Source: Viscum album (taxonomy: Eukaryota; Streptophyta; Magnoliopsida; Santalales; Viscaceae). Taken from it: DNA of 64,000 nt. Below are positions 48,310 to 60,943 of the stretch, one piece after another. The stretch spans positions 1,389,758,688 to 1,389,822,687 of the forward strand of contig OY728131.1 in NCBI GenBank assembly GCA_963277665.1. Direction: 5' to 3'. Positions within the stretch are counted from its first letter, which is position 1. Every line of letters begins with the position of its first letter. Position numbers and translations under genes: made by a program. The notes below the pieces were generated by a model. That model was not told the DNA's origin and did not search any database. It worked only from the letters and a program-made list of their open reading frames with translations.

Positions 48310-51300
48310 TAATGGGTAAATTGGGCAATATAGGTTAAAATAAAATTATATAGAATATATATACCCTACCAAATGGAAAAAATTTATTATTTGAAGGCAA
48401 TTATACCATTAATACCAAAGTATTCAAATTATGTTTTTAAAAGGATATTTTTCAATGAAAAATGAAAAATATAATATTTAAATCAATTAATTTCACAAAA
48501 TATCACATTATTTGTCTTAAATTTCCCTTATGTGTCCATGTGGGGAAAAATTTTATTATGGACGATTATACATGTAAATTTTTAACTTAATAAATTTTTT
48601 AATGATATAAGTTTATTTTTGTTTTTGTGTGGAACTTACATGATATTAATATATTTAAAATATTATATTTAATAAAATTTCCAAGATGTCGCATTAATAT
48701 TTTATATAGTATATTATTTTTAATATAGAGTTTCCCATATCATTTATTCAACTATAACTATTCTATTAAAATCTAGAATATTTATCTTCATTATAGTATT
48801 TTATTTTAATTTTTAGAGAATAAATAAGAAAAATGAATAGTTAGGCAATGATGATGTAGTAATTACTTTCTAAATAAAAATATCATATAAATATTAATAA
48901 AAATATTAAAATGAAAATAATTTGAGATAATTAAGGTGGTAAATAACTTTTCTAGATGAACATGGCCACTTTTTAATATAATAATGTTTTTGGTTCGAAG
49001 TTAACTATTTATCTTGATAATTTATAAAATTAAAAATAATTAGTATAATAACATTTAACAGTAATGATATTTAAAAGAATTATACTATAAAATTATTTAA
49101 AAACATAAAACATCATTAAAAATAAAATATAATTATAATAAGTTTTAAAATGTAATAATTTGTTCGTTTATATTATAATTGACATCACCAAAGTAAAAAT
49201 TACTACATTTGAATGTTGAATAAATTATTACCTTAGTTAAAATTGGAATAGTTTAACATATTCTTAATCAAAATGGTAACATTTAAAATAATAAGAAAAC
49301 TTTATTAAGATACATTGGTTTATTTGATTAAAAACATACCTCATATTATCTTTCAAACCATGGACTTTTTGATGTATTTATTTTGGGATTGAAATTGTTA
49401 TAAATTAATATATATATATATAAATTCTAAAAGTTCTCATCACCTCAACTATAATAAAAACCTCTTCCTTCACTTCTTCTCAAACATTAATCCTTCAAGA
49501 TCTTCCATCCAATATGAGTTTTTTTTATAAACATTCATAGACACATTCTAAAGGTTTTAGTTTTCTCAAAATACATCATCTTGTTTCCCTAGAAGGTGGT
49601 CTAAATGGACCCCATTTATGAAGAGTTAATATTAATTAATAAATCTTTCAGGATTATTCTTCTTCTACTTTATCTCTATGTTTTGTTTCCATTCTAAATA
49701 AAAAACCCTAGTATCATCACATATGTTTACATATTTCATACTATCTCCACATCGTGGTATAATATATTATTTGTCACTATTTTACAATGAATGGCATAAT
49801 GATGGAAATAATGGATAGATATAATAATAATAACATGATATTAGTTTTAGAATAATAAATATTCCATTAACTTCCTTATCCTTTTACTATTAATAGAATG
49901 ATATCTTCACTTTTGTATAAGTACTGTTGACTGTGTCTACAAAATGATGTGATTCATTCTCCATGACCACTATCAAATAATGATTATGCAAATTTATCTA
50001 ATTAATGAATGTGTTATCTATTACCTTAATATCATTCTATATATTATTGAAATATAACCTTTGAAAAAGTATTGTTATCTTATATTGAAAAACATGAAAA
50101 GGAAAATGAAGAAATTAACACCTAAATGAAGGGTAATAATCGAATATTAATAACAAATATGTGATAAGATGATTTTAGAGGAACATATATGATATAATAA
50201 ATTTTTATATGGTTATATTGTAATATAATAGTATTAATTAAACCATTATACAGGTGTTTTATATACATATGAATGAAATTAGACCTATTTTATGGAATAT
50301 TTTCCTCAATTTATTTATAATGGACACAAGCCCAATACATTACTGGTTTCATTTGTGTAATGTATATACTACACCTGAATGTAATTTAGTCTTATTTTAA
50401 ATATTATTGTATTATTTTTCTATATAATTTTCGTTATTTTATGAGTTATATTATTCAACTAATTATAATTTGATAAGAGTCAGTTTTACAACTTCATTAT
50501 GTTTAAATATTTTTTACATGTATGTATCTATGTGGTAATATTTTCCATCAATGTACAGGTTTCACTAGAAAGCATTCCAACATATTTTTCCGATTATAAT
50601 ACAATTTTCTAATGATTTTTTAACACTGATGAATTATTAATAAACGTTTTTATCGGAATCCCCTCTCATTTTCCTTTCAAGGTACATTATTAATTTTTTC
50701 GGAAATGAACAAGAATAATGTGTTTTCTTCATATATGTTATGAATGGATTTTTACACAGTCATGAATTCTTAATTCCTTGATGATTCAGTTATAAGATAA
50801 TAAGGTTATTTAAATAATAATTTTTTTATATTGTCTTCCATTTTATGAAAATAAATTTTTTCAAAGATGATAAGATATTTTCACCATGACTTATTTTCAT
50901 CTAATTTCATAAAATAATTTATTATCCATAACAAAATTCCATCACATTATGTATTATATAATAGTTATATTTTTAAGGATAATATGAATATTAATGATAT
51001 TTTTGGTTAATTGTTATGATGGAACTATACTATATAACCACAACTATTTCCATTGATTATTTTATTACTGAATGATGTTTAGGAACCCCATTTTATTATG
51101 AGGGTTGTGATATGATAAATGATTTATGTTCATGTGGCACACATATATTGGTTATTAATTATTGGGGGGGTGGGGTGGGACCAATATCTCCCTCGAATTT
51201 ATTGGGAAATTTTTTAATTCAATTGAGATAGATAGGAATGGAATGGGTAGTAAACTATGTTCCTTATTAAAGGATTGGAAGAAAGAGTGATCTTAGTTTA

Positions 51301-51822
51301 ATAGAGGATTTTTTCTTCTATAATGGTTATAGAAATGAGTCGTAACTAATATGTAAATGATTTATTGTGATTACAATAATTCCAAATTTTCATTTCTTAT
51401 GTTACACTCTCATGGAATTTGATTTTTCATTATTTATTAACTAATATGATTTCGTCCATGATACTATATCATGGTCATTGATATAGATGATATATTTTTT
51501 GTTTTTTATTTTCATGTTCTCACTACCATAAAATTATGTTATCCCCCTTGATTAATCTTACTCATCATCTGAGCTCACCCTTTTCTTAAATTTAATTTTC
51601 ATATGATATGAAGTAATATATTCAGTATGATGTGAAGAAATGGTTATAGATATTAGGGAATAAGTGAGAGATGATATAGATATATGGTGTATTAGTTTTT
51701 TATGTCTCTTAGTTTTTAAAAGACACTAATCCTATATTATTATCTCATGTTTATAGTTATATAATGTATTGAATAATATATTTAGATTTAATATCAATGT
51801 GTGGAAAGTATAGTACATTATA
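48290..51822 (+). repeat. D 5' LTR, second part
   Basis: This matches about 57340-60938. Examples are GGGTAAATTGGGCAATATAGG against GGGTAAATTGGATAGTTTTAG, TTATGTGTCCATGTGG against TTATGTGTACAAATGG, and the CATCGTGGTATAATAT piece at 49752 against 58875. It ends with ACATTATA before the primer site. The region matching 56850-57340 of the other LTR is missing or replaced by X. Confidence 0.7.
49409..49422. repeat. TA microsatellite at the D LTR promoter position
   Basis: A short TA run just before the text AAATTCTAAAAGTTCTCATCACC, whose counterpart in the other LTR is near 58470-58490. It stands where a TATA box would be expected. Confidence 0.6.
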
Positions 51823-51836
51823 GTTTCTATTAGAGA
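51823..51836 (+). other. D primer-binding site, strongly decayed
   Basis: GTTTCTATTAGAGA follows the LTR end and resembles TTGGTATCAGAGC with several changes. The call rests mainly on position. Confidence 0.4.
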
Positions 51837-52850
51837 ATAATATAGTTATCCTTTAGAATAAAAAATGAGAAAACCCAAATAATAATCCTATGGATAGGTC
51901 TAATTATAAGATGAAATCATAGTGTTTTTATAACGATTATAAATAACCTAGGATAAAAACTATGGTAAACTAAATTTATTTTATAAAGTAATTTTCGTTG
52001 ACTATGTGTTTTCCCATTGTGATTTGTATTTCCCACACAATGTTTTTATGGTTTTATTATATGGTTTTAATCAAATGGAACCATATTAATGTTTAATGTG
52101 GAAAACAATTAAATAATTATCCTTCGGAGATACAAAATGGTAAGTGAGCTAAAATAAAAAATAGTGTTTCAATTCTCAAACAACATTATAAAGCTATAAA
52201 TCTTTTAGTACTCCAAAATAAGAAAAATAGTTAACAAAATTATGTTGATTTCATCATGAAATAGTATCCTCTATCTTTTTGTGGGTCTTTTGATCCATTA
52301 GTGGATTAATAGTGGATAAATACAACTAAAAAGATATTTTTGGTCCTCCAATTCTCAAAAAAATTATTAGTTAATTTTGTCAGTCTATCATTTGGAAGGT
52401 GAGGTGGATAAATGGTGGAATATATTTAAGAATATGAGAAAATGAGAGTAAATTGAATAAATAGAATAAGATTATTTTAAGAGGATACTCAAAAAATATT
52501 ATTTCCCATATATTATACACAAAAAATGAAAAAATAAACATATAAATATAATGAAAATGGATAATGAATACATAAATAAATATGAGAAAATTATAAAAAT
52601 GCATTCAATGTATGCCTCTTGTTTAATTATCTACATAGAAAATACAATTGATCAATTATTTGGTGGTTTAAAACCATGTCTTCCAATGGAAATAACATAA
52701 AAGACTTTTAAACCTATTAATAAATCTTTTGATGTTCTCTCCAGGTTGATATAGATATTGGATTCATCCATCAATATTATTGGTTTTATAATAAGATAAA
52801 AATGTAAATCAATGGAAAATATAAAGAAAATAGTGAACAAGGGATTAAGT
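51837..52850 (+). other. D leader and decayed gag body
   Basis: No motif can be read in this AT-rich stretch. By position it should hold the leader and gag. The minus-strand open pieces at 52380-52604 and 52652-52840 have no recognisable features. Confidence 0.4.
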
Positions 52851-52854
52851 TTAC

Positions 52855-53485
52855 TTTATGCTAAATGTGTAGAAATAATCATGGTGAAAAATATCATAAG
52901 GTGACTAGTAAATTAATTATGTATGAGAGAAAAAGAATTTAAGAAACTGACTACTGTAGTGATAGGAAAATGATAACTAATGATGTGAATAGATTAAAGG
53001 ATACACAGAATTTATATCACACACAACAATTCATAATGTCCAATAAAAATCAGAATTATGCAAAAAAATTCCAAAATTAATGCTTATCAATGATGATCAG
53101 TTTCATCATCCTGTGAAGGAAAAAGAAAAATGTAAATAGAATTTGGTCACTTTTGGAAATGTGGAGTATGATAATGATGTCATGAATGGTACACATAACA
53201 TCGAGTAAAATCTATCTACTATTTTATTTTATTATGTATCAACACACTAATTTTTTATCAATAATTATCTATGGATATCACCATATTACCTCAAAAATTA
53301 GATTTTTAGTAAGCTATAAGAAATCATAAAGTCACAGTGTTCACATGAAAAGTTTATATTTCTTCTCTACTTGATGATTTCAAGAATGTACTTCCTAAAA
53401 ATATTATTATCCATATTTTAAGTATTTACAATGTGATTATTTTCATTGATTTATTTTCTAAATTTGGAGCACAGATCAATTATTG
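52855..53485 (+). pseudogene. D gag zinc-knuckle and protease region, barely legible
   Basis: One frame near 52858-52900 gives CxMCRNNHGEKY, resembling the CxxCGxxHxGxC motif of gag with a stop inside. Beyond it no clear second knuckle or DSG protease motif survives. Identification relies on its position just before the RT remnant. Confidence 0.35.
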
Positions 53486-53489
53486 AATA

Positions 53490-54400
53490 AGGGAATTGAT
53501 GTTTTTCATTATGAATGAATCGATGATCATCTATAGATACCAGGATAAATATGAAATTCTAACTGAAATTGCATCTATATTGGGGTTCTTATATCTATTA
53601 AATGAATATTACATATCTATGATGGTTAGGGGGAAACTCAAAATTATAGTTAAACTATTGTATAAGAGGTTTTTGATTTCATTACAAATAAATTGTTAGA
53701 TCCACTACAAAATTGTGAAATTGAATTTTCAATAGTACTCAATCGTGGTGCCATACATATTTCAAAGGCTCATTGTAGAATGTCTTCAAAAATGTTATAG
53801 GAATATATGAAGAAAATTAAAGAGAATATTGAAAAATGATTCATACAACCATGTCTATCACCATGGGGCGCACATGTTTTGTTTATTCATAAGAAAAATG
53901 GATCAATAATGCTCTAAATTGATTATTGATATCATAACATTATCACATTGAAGAAACAGTATCCAATCCCATATACTGATGATGTATTTGATCAACTATG
54001 TGGTGGTCAATAATTTGTCTAACATTGATCATCATTCTAGATATCATCAATTAATGGTCAAGTAATGGAATATACCCAAGAATACATTACATATAATGCA
54101 TGGACACTATGAATTTGTAGTGATACCATTTTTTCTTACTAATCCCCATGTTATCCATAAGGATTTAATGAATATAGTCTTTAGATAAAATCATGATTAT
54201 TTTATGTTAGTCATTACAGATGATATTCTAGAGTATTCTAACAGAAAATAATAATGTGAAGATTACTAGAGGATTGTACTAATGACCTTGATAGTGTATA
54301 ATATATTTGAAAATTTTAATAAGTGTTAATTTGTTTTCTTTGAAAAGATACATTTTTGGGGTCACATAATCTCAAGATAGGGGATATATAGGGTTCCAAT
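53490..54400 (+). pseudogene. D reverse transcriptase remnant
   Basis: The open piece 53496-53699 carries NESMIIYRYQDKYEILTEIA, which corresponds to [19 protein letters not shown] in A2 (the protease-RT linker). After it, in changing frames, come SPWGAHVLFIHKKNGSIM (about 53855-53910) and PIPYTDDVFDQLCGG (about 53965-54010). At about 54215 the reading is VITDDILEYSN, so the Asp pair of the YxDD box is kept although the enzyme is full of stops. HFWGHIIS ends the legible part at about 54375. Confidence 0.8.
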
Positions 54401-54589
54401 AAAGATAGATGTTAGTGATAATTTCACTAGACCCTCAATGATAACATATATTTTATTTTTTCATGCTTTGTTTGTATATTATTAGCATTTCGTGAAATAT
54501 TTCACATGATTAATGAATCCAATCACCATGTTGTATTGGAAACTAGTTAAGTTCATATTGAGGAAATATTGGGAATTGATTTTCAAGGA

Positions 54590-54960
54590 AATGAAATAAA
54601 GGATTGTCAATTCACCTATTCTCACAATACCATATAGTGGATAATTTTTAGTGATATATAGATAGGAATCTAATATTTTCCATCAATGTTTTGTAATGGA
54701 AAATTAAATAGTGATGCCTTGTAAATCAATAAAATTTAAAATCCATGAGACAAATTACCCAACTCAAGATATTGAGATAACTGTACTAATTATTGCATTA
54801 ATCATATGGAGGCACTATATTTTTGATCAAAGGGGTGATATGCATATGGATCATACAAGATTAAATTATATTTTAATACATTAATAGATAAATATACACC
54901 AAAGGATAGTCAGATTTTATTAAATATCATGATTCCTTTTTAAGATACCACCCAAGGAAA
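54590..54960 (+). pseudogene. D RNase H remnant
   Basis: PILTIPYSG at about 54614-54640 is followed by VIYR in place of the usual VYxDAS, then FKIHETNYPTQDIEI and ALIIWRHYIFDQRGDMHMDH. The order and spacing match RNase H of A2 ([34 protein letters not shown]). This is one of the better-preserved pieces of D. Confidence 0.8.
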
Positions 54961-55079
54961 GTGAAAAATATAGAAGATACTTTGAGTTGAAAGAAACATG
55001 ATAGCCTATCGGTGATTAGGGTTAGATAATATCAAATATTGTTGGATCATTAAAGGATATATATTGAAATTTTAAATAA

Positions 55080-56390
55080 ATTGGATATATCGTATAATTT
55101 TTAAATTAATCTTCATCCATTTATACAAGTGAATATTTTGAATACACTGATAGTATATGTAGAACAATAAGAGAAGGTGATAAATTTTCCTGAGTTCAAA
55201 AATTATTGTTATGGAAAAATAAGGTTCGAGAAAAAATTTTAGTCCTCCCATTATATAATTTAGTATGGGTTTGTTGGATAAGGATCGAAGTTCATCATTC
55301 TATTTTCATCCCAGTATCCCAAATATGTATAGGTAAATGGAATAGTTTTTATTGTGGGATGTAATGAAGAGAGATACTATAGAATATGTGTCATAGTTCT
55401 AGTTTTTCCATCATGTTATGTATATGATAAAAAAGTTTAAGTGGTTTTTATAACCATTACCTATACCACAATCCAAATAGTAAAACAAAACCGGGGATAT
55501 TATGGTTAAAATTACCAAAAATTCTAATGATGATAATGAAATATGGGTTATAGTTGATTGTCTTACAAAATTAGAACACTTAATTTATATTAGAAAATAA
55601 TTTATTCTCGATCATATTTGCAATATATATGTTAATTAAGCGGTAAGATTACATGGAGTACCACTTTCAATTATATAAGATCAAAATCTATGGATTACCT
55701 CATCATTAATGAGAAGTATTAATTATGATCTATATATAGAGTTATGTTTTTACAATGCCTATCATACATAGAAAAATATTCATATTGAGAGGAAAATTCA
55801 AACTCTATAAGACATTTTAAGATGTTTCATAGTGGTTTTCAAAGATGATTTGGATCAACACTATCCTTTGGATTAATTTTCTTACAATAATTGATTTTAA
55901 CCTAGTATTTAGATGGATACATATGAAGTCCTGTAAGGTAAAAAGTGAAGAATTATAACATGGTGGAATGATGTTGGGGAAATAAAGATATCAACACATT
56001 ATGTATTTGATTAGACTATATAAAATCTTATATCCATTCGACAACACATAAGAGAATCTCGGAGAAAAAAAATTGTTATGGAGAAAATATATGAAAATAA
56101 AAAGAGATTGAAGTGAATTACATGGAATTACCAGTAATACCTATTTAAAATATATTAAAGAGATTTCAAAATAATGAAAAATCTATTTCCTGTTTATATC
56201 AATCAATTTGAAATTCTGGATCGTGTTAGGAAAGTATCTTATCGATTTGAAATTTCACTGAATCTATCTCACATTCATGAAGTGTTATATATATATTTCA
56301 TATGAAATTATATAACTAAAACTTCACATTTACTAAACATAGGATTTTTTCTATAGGAGAAATATATTTCATATAAATAATAACTGATAG
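55080..56390 (+). pseudogene. D integrase remnant
   Basis: The zinc-binding region appears as VHHSIFIPVSQICIG (about 55290-55335). The core reads VKITKNSNDDNEIWVIVDCL (55505-55565) and [12 protein letters not shown] (about 55640-55680). The site of DPRFTS is decayed (DQNLWITSS). NIHIERKIQTL (about 55776-55808) keeps the catalytic Glu. The C-terminal tail reads QFEILDRVRKVSYRFEISLN and LSHIHEVLY (about 56200-56290). Multiple stops and frame changes are present throughout. Confidence 0.8.
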
Positions 56391-56520
56391 AGGCTGTGGA
56401 TGGTTGTGAAAAGTTCTATAAAACAATGCCACTCACTTGGTTATAGATTTATGGTGGAACCACAAATTTTAGGAAGCAACTTGGAAACATGAAGATGTGA
56501 TTACATAGAGGTATCCAAAT
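56391..56520 (+). pseudogene. D chromodomain remnant
   Basis: The reading EKFYKTMPLTWL, YGGTTNFRKQLGNMKM corresponds to EKFLRNKATHLVNVLWRNHQLEEAPWELED in A2 by order and spacing, with heavy changes. It lies between the integrase tail and the polypurine tract. Confidence 0.5.
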
Positions 56521-56562
56521 AATTATTTATCCATGTGATTAATATTTAGGGTGAAATTAATT

Positions 56563-56572
56563 TTATATGGGG
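56563..56572 (+). other. D polypurine tract, decayed
   Basis: The text ending ATATGGGG directly before the LTR start TATAATTTAGG at 56573. It is short and imperfect, and is called mainly from position. Confidence 0.45.
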
Positions 56573-59500
56573 TATAATTTAGGACCCTAATATTTTAATA
56601 AATATTTCACTTTTGAAAAATTTAATTCTTCAATATCATGCGTTGAACGTAACTATGATTTAAAAGAACTGTGAGACCCTAATAAAATATTTTTTGTTTT
56701 AAATATATGTTATAATTTAGCCGTTTTTTGGTGAAAACAAATATGAAAAAATAATTTATGAAAGGTCCTACTCAATATGAATGTATTTGTATGTGCTTAG
56801 AAAATGATCGCACAATTTTAATAAAAATCACTTTATTCTTTTAAAAAATGCATTTTCTTCAAAAATTAGTTTATCATATTTTTTATAATTTATATTAGTT
56901 TATATAACACATATAAAATTTATTTTATGAATTTATTTTTATTTTTTAATTCGACATTATTAAGAAAAAATTTATATTATAAGGAAAAGTTAAAATATTC
57001 ATTTTTTTTAATAAATATATTTAAATTTAATGTCCTCTCAAGGTCATATTCTATTTTGGATTAATTTTAAATGAATTTTTTTTATTTTGATTTAGAATAT
57101 TCCAAATATGGGGTTTTAAAAGTATTTATATATGATGTTATTATAAAATAATTTCTTTTTTCAATAAGGAATTTTTCAGAAAATTGTTTTTCATGGAAGT
57201 TTACCAGTCTTATTTTGAATTAAATTTCTACATATTCTATATTTTGAATTTTGAAAAAATGAATCCAAATTTTGATTCATAAGGTTAAAATTTATTTAAT
57301 AGGCCTATTTTATTTTTTACCAATATGAATACGTACCTTTTTAATTTGTGTTACCACATTGTAGGGTAAATTGGATAGTTTTAGTTAAAAATAAACTTAT
57401 ACATACTATAAAATGGCCCAAACACATGACAAAATATTATTGGATAAATATAATTGCAAAATTAAAACCCAAGGATATAAATTATACTATTTAATGGTAA
57501 CTTATCAGGGAAATTGACTTATATAATATTAAAATCAAAGTAAGTCACAAAATGTAACTTTGTCTAAAGTGACTCTTATGTGTACAAATGGAGAAGAAGT
57601 TATGTAATGGATTCTTCTAAATGTTAATTTTTAATTTAATAAGCATATATTCATTGAATGAGTTTATTTTTTGAAATTTCTTTCCACTTAAATGAGATTA
57701 ATATTTTTATAATATTTTATTTTATAGAATTACAAAGAAGTCATATCCATGTTCTAAATAATATACCATTTTTAATAAAGGGTTACTGAAAGGATATACT
57801 AAACTCTATTTTTTTTCTAAAATATTTGAATAATTATATTTATATATGAATTTTATTATATTTTTATTGAAAAATAATGAAATTTTTTAATTACACCACA
57901 CTAATGTAGTAATTATTTTATTTATTGAAATACGAAACAAATATTAATAATTTTTTTAAAATAAATATATTTTTTGATATTCGATGTCATAAAAAATTTT
58001 CTTGATTACCTTTATCTCTTATGGATATAATAAATTATTCGGTTCTTTTTTAACATGTTATGTTTATATTTTTTAAATGTCCAAATATTGAATAGTATCA
58101 GAATTTACACAAATGATATTTTATCAAATAATATTTTATAAAGTTTTTTGGAAATAGTAAAACATATTTATAAATAAAAAAATAAATATAATATCATATA
58201 AAATGTAATTAATTGTTCAATTATAGTCTAATTTATGTAACACAATCAAAAATTAAATCCTTCAAATATTTAATTTTTTTACCTTAGTTAAAATTAAAAT
58301 AGGTTTACTAAGGGTTAATGAAAATGATATGGTTTAAAATAAGACCATATTTTGTATAAAATACATTGAGCAATAATATTATTATGTTTTTTAATCTTAT
58401 ATTTTAATATATTATATTTTGTAGGTATTTGGATTGATATATAATCTGTTATAAAATAATATTTTATGAAATCCCAAAAGATCTCCTCACCTCAATAATA
58501 AATGGGCACCTACTCCCATACATCTTAATAACACATAAACCTTAAAGCTCTACCGTACCATAAAAAGATATATTTATAACATTCCTAGGCTCATTTTAAT
58601 GGTTTTTTTCTTCTCAAAAGGCTAACTCTTGTTTCCATAAGAGGAGATATAATGGGAGATCATCAAAGAAAGGTTAATCACCTTCACCGACTCTTCGTGA
58701 TTATTTCTTATTATACTTTCACATAATATTTTTCACATTATAAAGTAATAAATATTGTATAAAATATATTATTAGACTTTTAAATTTTTTAAACCAATCA
58801 TATTACACCTTTTATCTATCCAATGAAAAATAAAATCATTGCACGTGCGAATGTATGGCTTGTTGTCTCCAGACCACGGTGTAATATGTTTTTTCATCAC
58901 TACATTACCTGGATGGGTATAATTATTGAAATAATATTTATATATAATAAATAATAAATGATATTTATTGTGTAACAATATATATACCATCTACTTCCTT
59001 ATCCTTTTACCATTATTGGAATGATACAATCGCTTGGCCATACATACGAACTTCTGTCACCACAACTCGATGTGATTCATTTTCCATGATCACTATTATA
59101 TAATGATAATATATATATATATATATATAATGAATAAAAATTATATATATTACCCTAATATCAATATATATCTTAAATAATTATAACTTTTGTTCAATAA
59201 CTGAGACTTACATGACAAAATTGTATTAGAAAATGCAACAATCCTAACTCAAAAGAAGGGATACAGTGAAATATTAAAAAAATCAGAGATAATGATATAA
59301 GAGTATTATTTATGATATAATAAATGTGAATTTGTTAATGTATTACATTAATAAAATTCATTAAACCATCATATAGTAGTTTTAGATATGTACGAAGGAA
59401 AGAAGACCTATGGTAAAGGATTTTTTCCTCACATTTATTTGTGTGGGAAACAAGCCATATACATAGCTTGTTTTTTTGTGGTCTATATATTTCGTATGAA

Positions 59501-60938
59501 TGTTATTAGGAGTATTATTACAAATATTATGTTATTTATAAATCCATATAATTTAATTTATTTTATGAGGTATCTGGTTTGATTGATTATAATGTTGTAA
59601 GGGTTAATTTCACAATATCATTATTTTTTAGGATTATTTATATATAAGTATCTTCTAGGGAATGATTATCCTCCATGTACATGTTTCATAAATATTTTAT
59701 CCAAAATATTTTTACTATTCCTACATAATTTTTAAATTCATTTTTTAATGTGTGGATTTCAACTAATCATTTTATATGGAATATTTTTTTTCCATAACGA
59801 GGTATATTAGGAATTTTCTAGAAAGAGTATAATATGAATAATTTTTCAAATGAATGAAATTTTTATCTTTCTTTATATAATAATGAATTGAGCCTCCCAT
59901 TATAATCATTCTTTATAATTTTTACAAAAAACATGTTCCTTCAATATTGTGTGGAATTTTATGAAAAGAAAAAACATCCAAGGTGAAAGGAAATATTACT
60001 GAATAATTGTTTTCAAGTAATCTATTAAATTAATATTACATTTATGATAAAATTATTTGATGTAACTTATAATTTAATGGGGACATTGAAAAATTATAAT
60101 ATCCCTATTATTCCTATGATATTTTTACTTTTATGATGGAATGATATTTGTGAAACCTAGTTATTTTCTATGGGTTATGTTATGATCGAAGGATGTTTAT
60201 AAAATCCATTTCATTCCATGAGTTTTGATATAATGAATGATTTATGTTTATATGTCACACAAAATAATTATTTTCATTATATAATGGGTGGGACATATAT
60301 CTACCTCTAATTCATTATATAATGATTTACATAATATGATATATATAGTATGAGAAAGGGTATTATAATTTTTTTAGTAATACTTGGATGGAATAAGGAG
60401 TGAACTCATTTGAGTGAAAGATATTATCCACAAAAATATTCTTTTAATTTATTATTGAGTAATATAGAAATGATTTTATATGATTATGTGTATGAAAATG
60501 TTTCATGTATTATGTTATACCATTGTTTAATATGTTATTTCATCATTTATGAACGTATATGATTTATTTCAGGACACTATATCATGATATTTAATATGAA
60601 GTATATAAATTTAAAAATAAAATTCCATGTTATTATACATTAGTGATTATTTTATCTCCCTTGATTACCGTTAATGTGTATATATTCTCACCCTTTTCTT
60701 AATATTCATATCTTTAGGATTTGAATAATTTAATTATTATAGTTGTGTCAAAAGTGTTCTAGATATGATGGAATAAGTGAGTTATGATGAAGATATATTA
60801 TGAATCTATTGTTCATGTTTCCCATATTTCAAAGGACACAAAACCGATAAAATTCTTGAATGGTTTTTTTATGTTATATTAAAAATGTTTTTTCAATATT
60901 TATATAATATCTATTTATGGAATGTATGGACCATTATA
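56573..60938 (+). repeat. D 3' LTR
   Basis: The uninterrupted partner of the split first LTR, about 4.37 kb. It keeps two GC-richer blocks: CACGTGCGAATGTATGG with GTCTCCAGACCACGGTG at about 58842-58883, and CCATACATACGAAC at about 59039-59052. These are the reverse-complement equivalents of the paired CGTACG blocks of A2. It ends ACCATTATA at 60938 and CACAT follows. Confidence 0.75.
59109..59129. repeat. AT microsatellite
   Basis: About ten AT units in a row inside the D 3' LTR. The aligned part of the other LTR lacks the expansion, so it arose after insertion. Confidence 0.9.
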
Positions 60939-60943
60939 CACAT

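Larger units (their letters stand above)
25681..60938 (+). mobile_element. Element D: old Tekay/Del-like chromovirus hosting X, C and B
   Basis: The outermost element of the second nest, on the plus strand. LTR1 begins near 25681, is interrupted, resumes at about 48290 and ends near 51822. LTR2 is 56573-60938. The start pair shares the text around ATTTTAATAAA (25697 and 56592), and a second block pairs GAATATTTGGTTGCACG with the text near 56635. The interior (51837-56572) holds decayed gag, RT, RNase H, integrase and chromodomain. The target duplication is CACAC (25676-25680) against CACAT (60939-60943). Without insertions it would be about 13 kb. The LTRs are so diverged that single-base ends are approximate. 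Confidence 0.75.
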
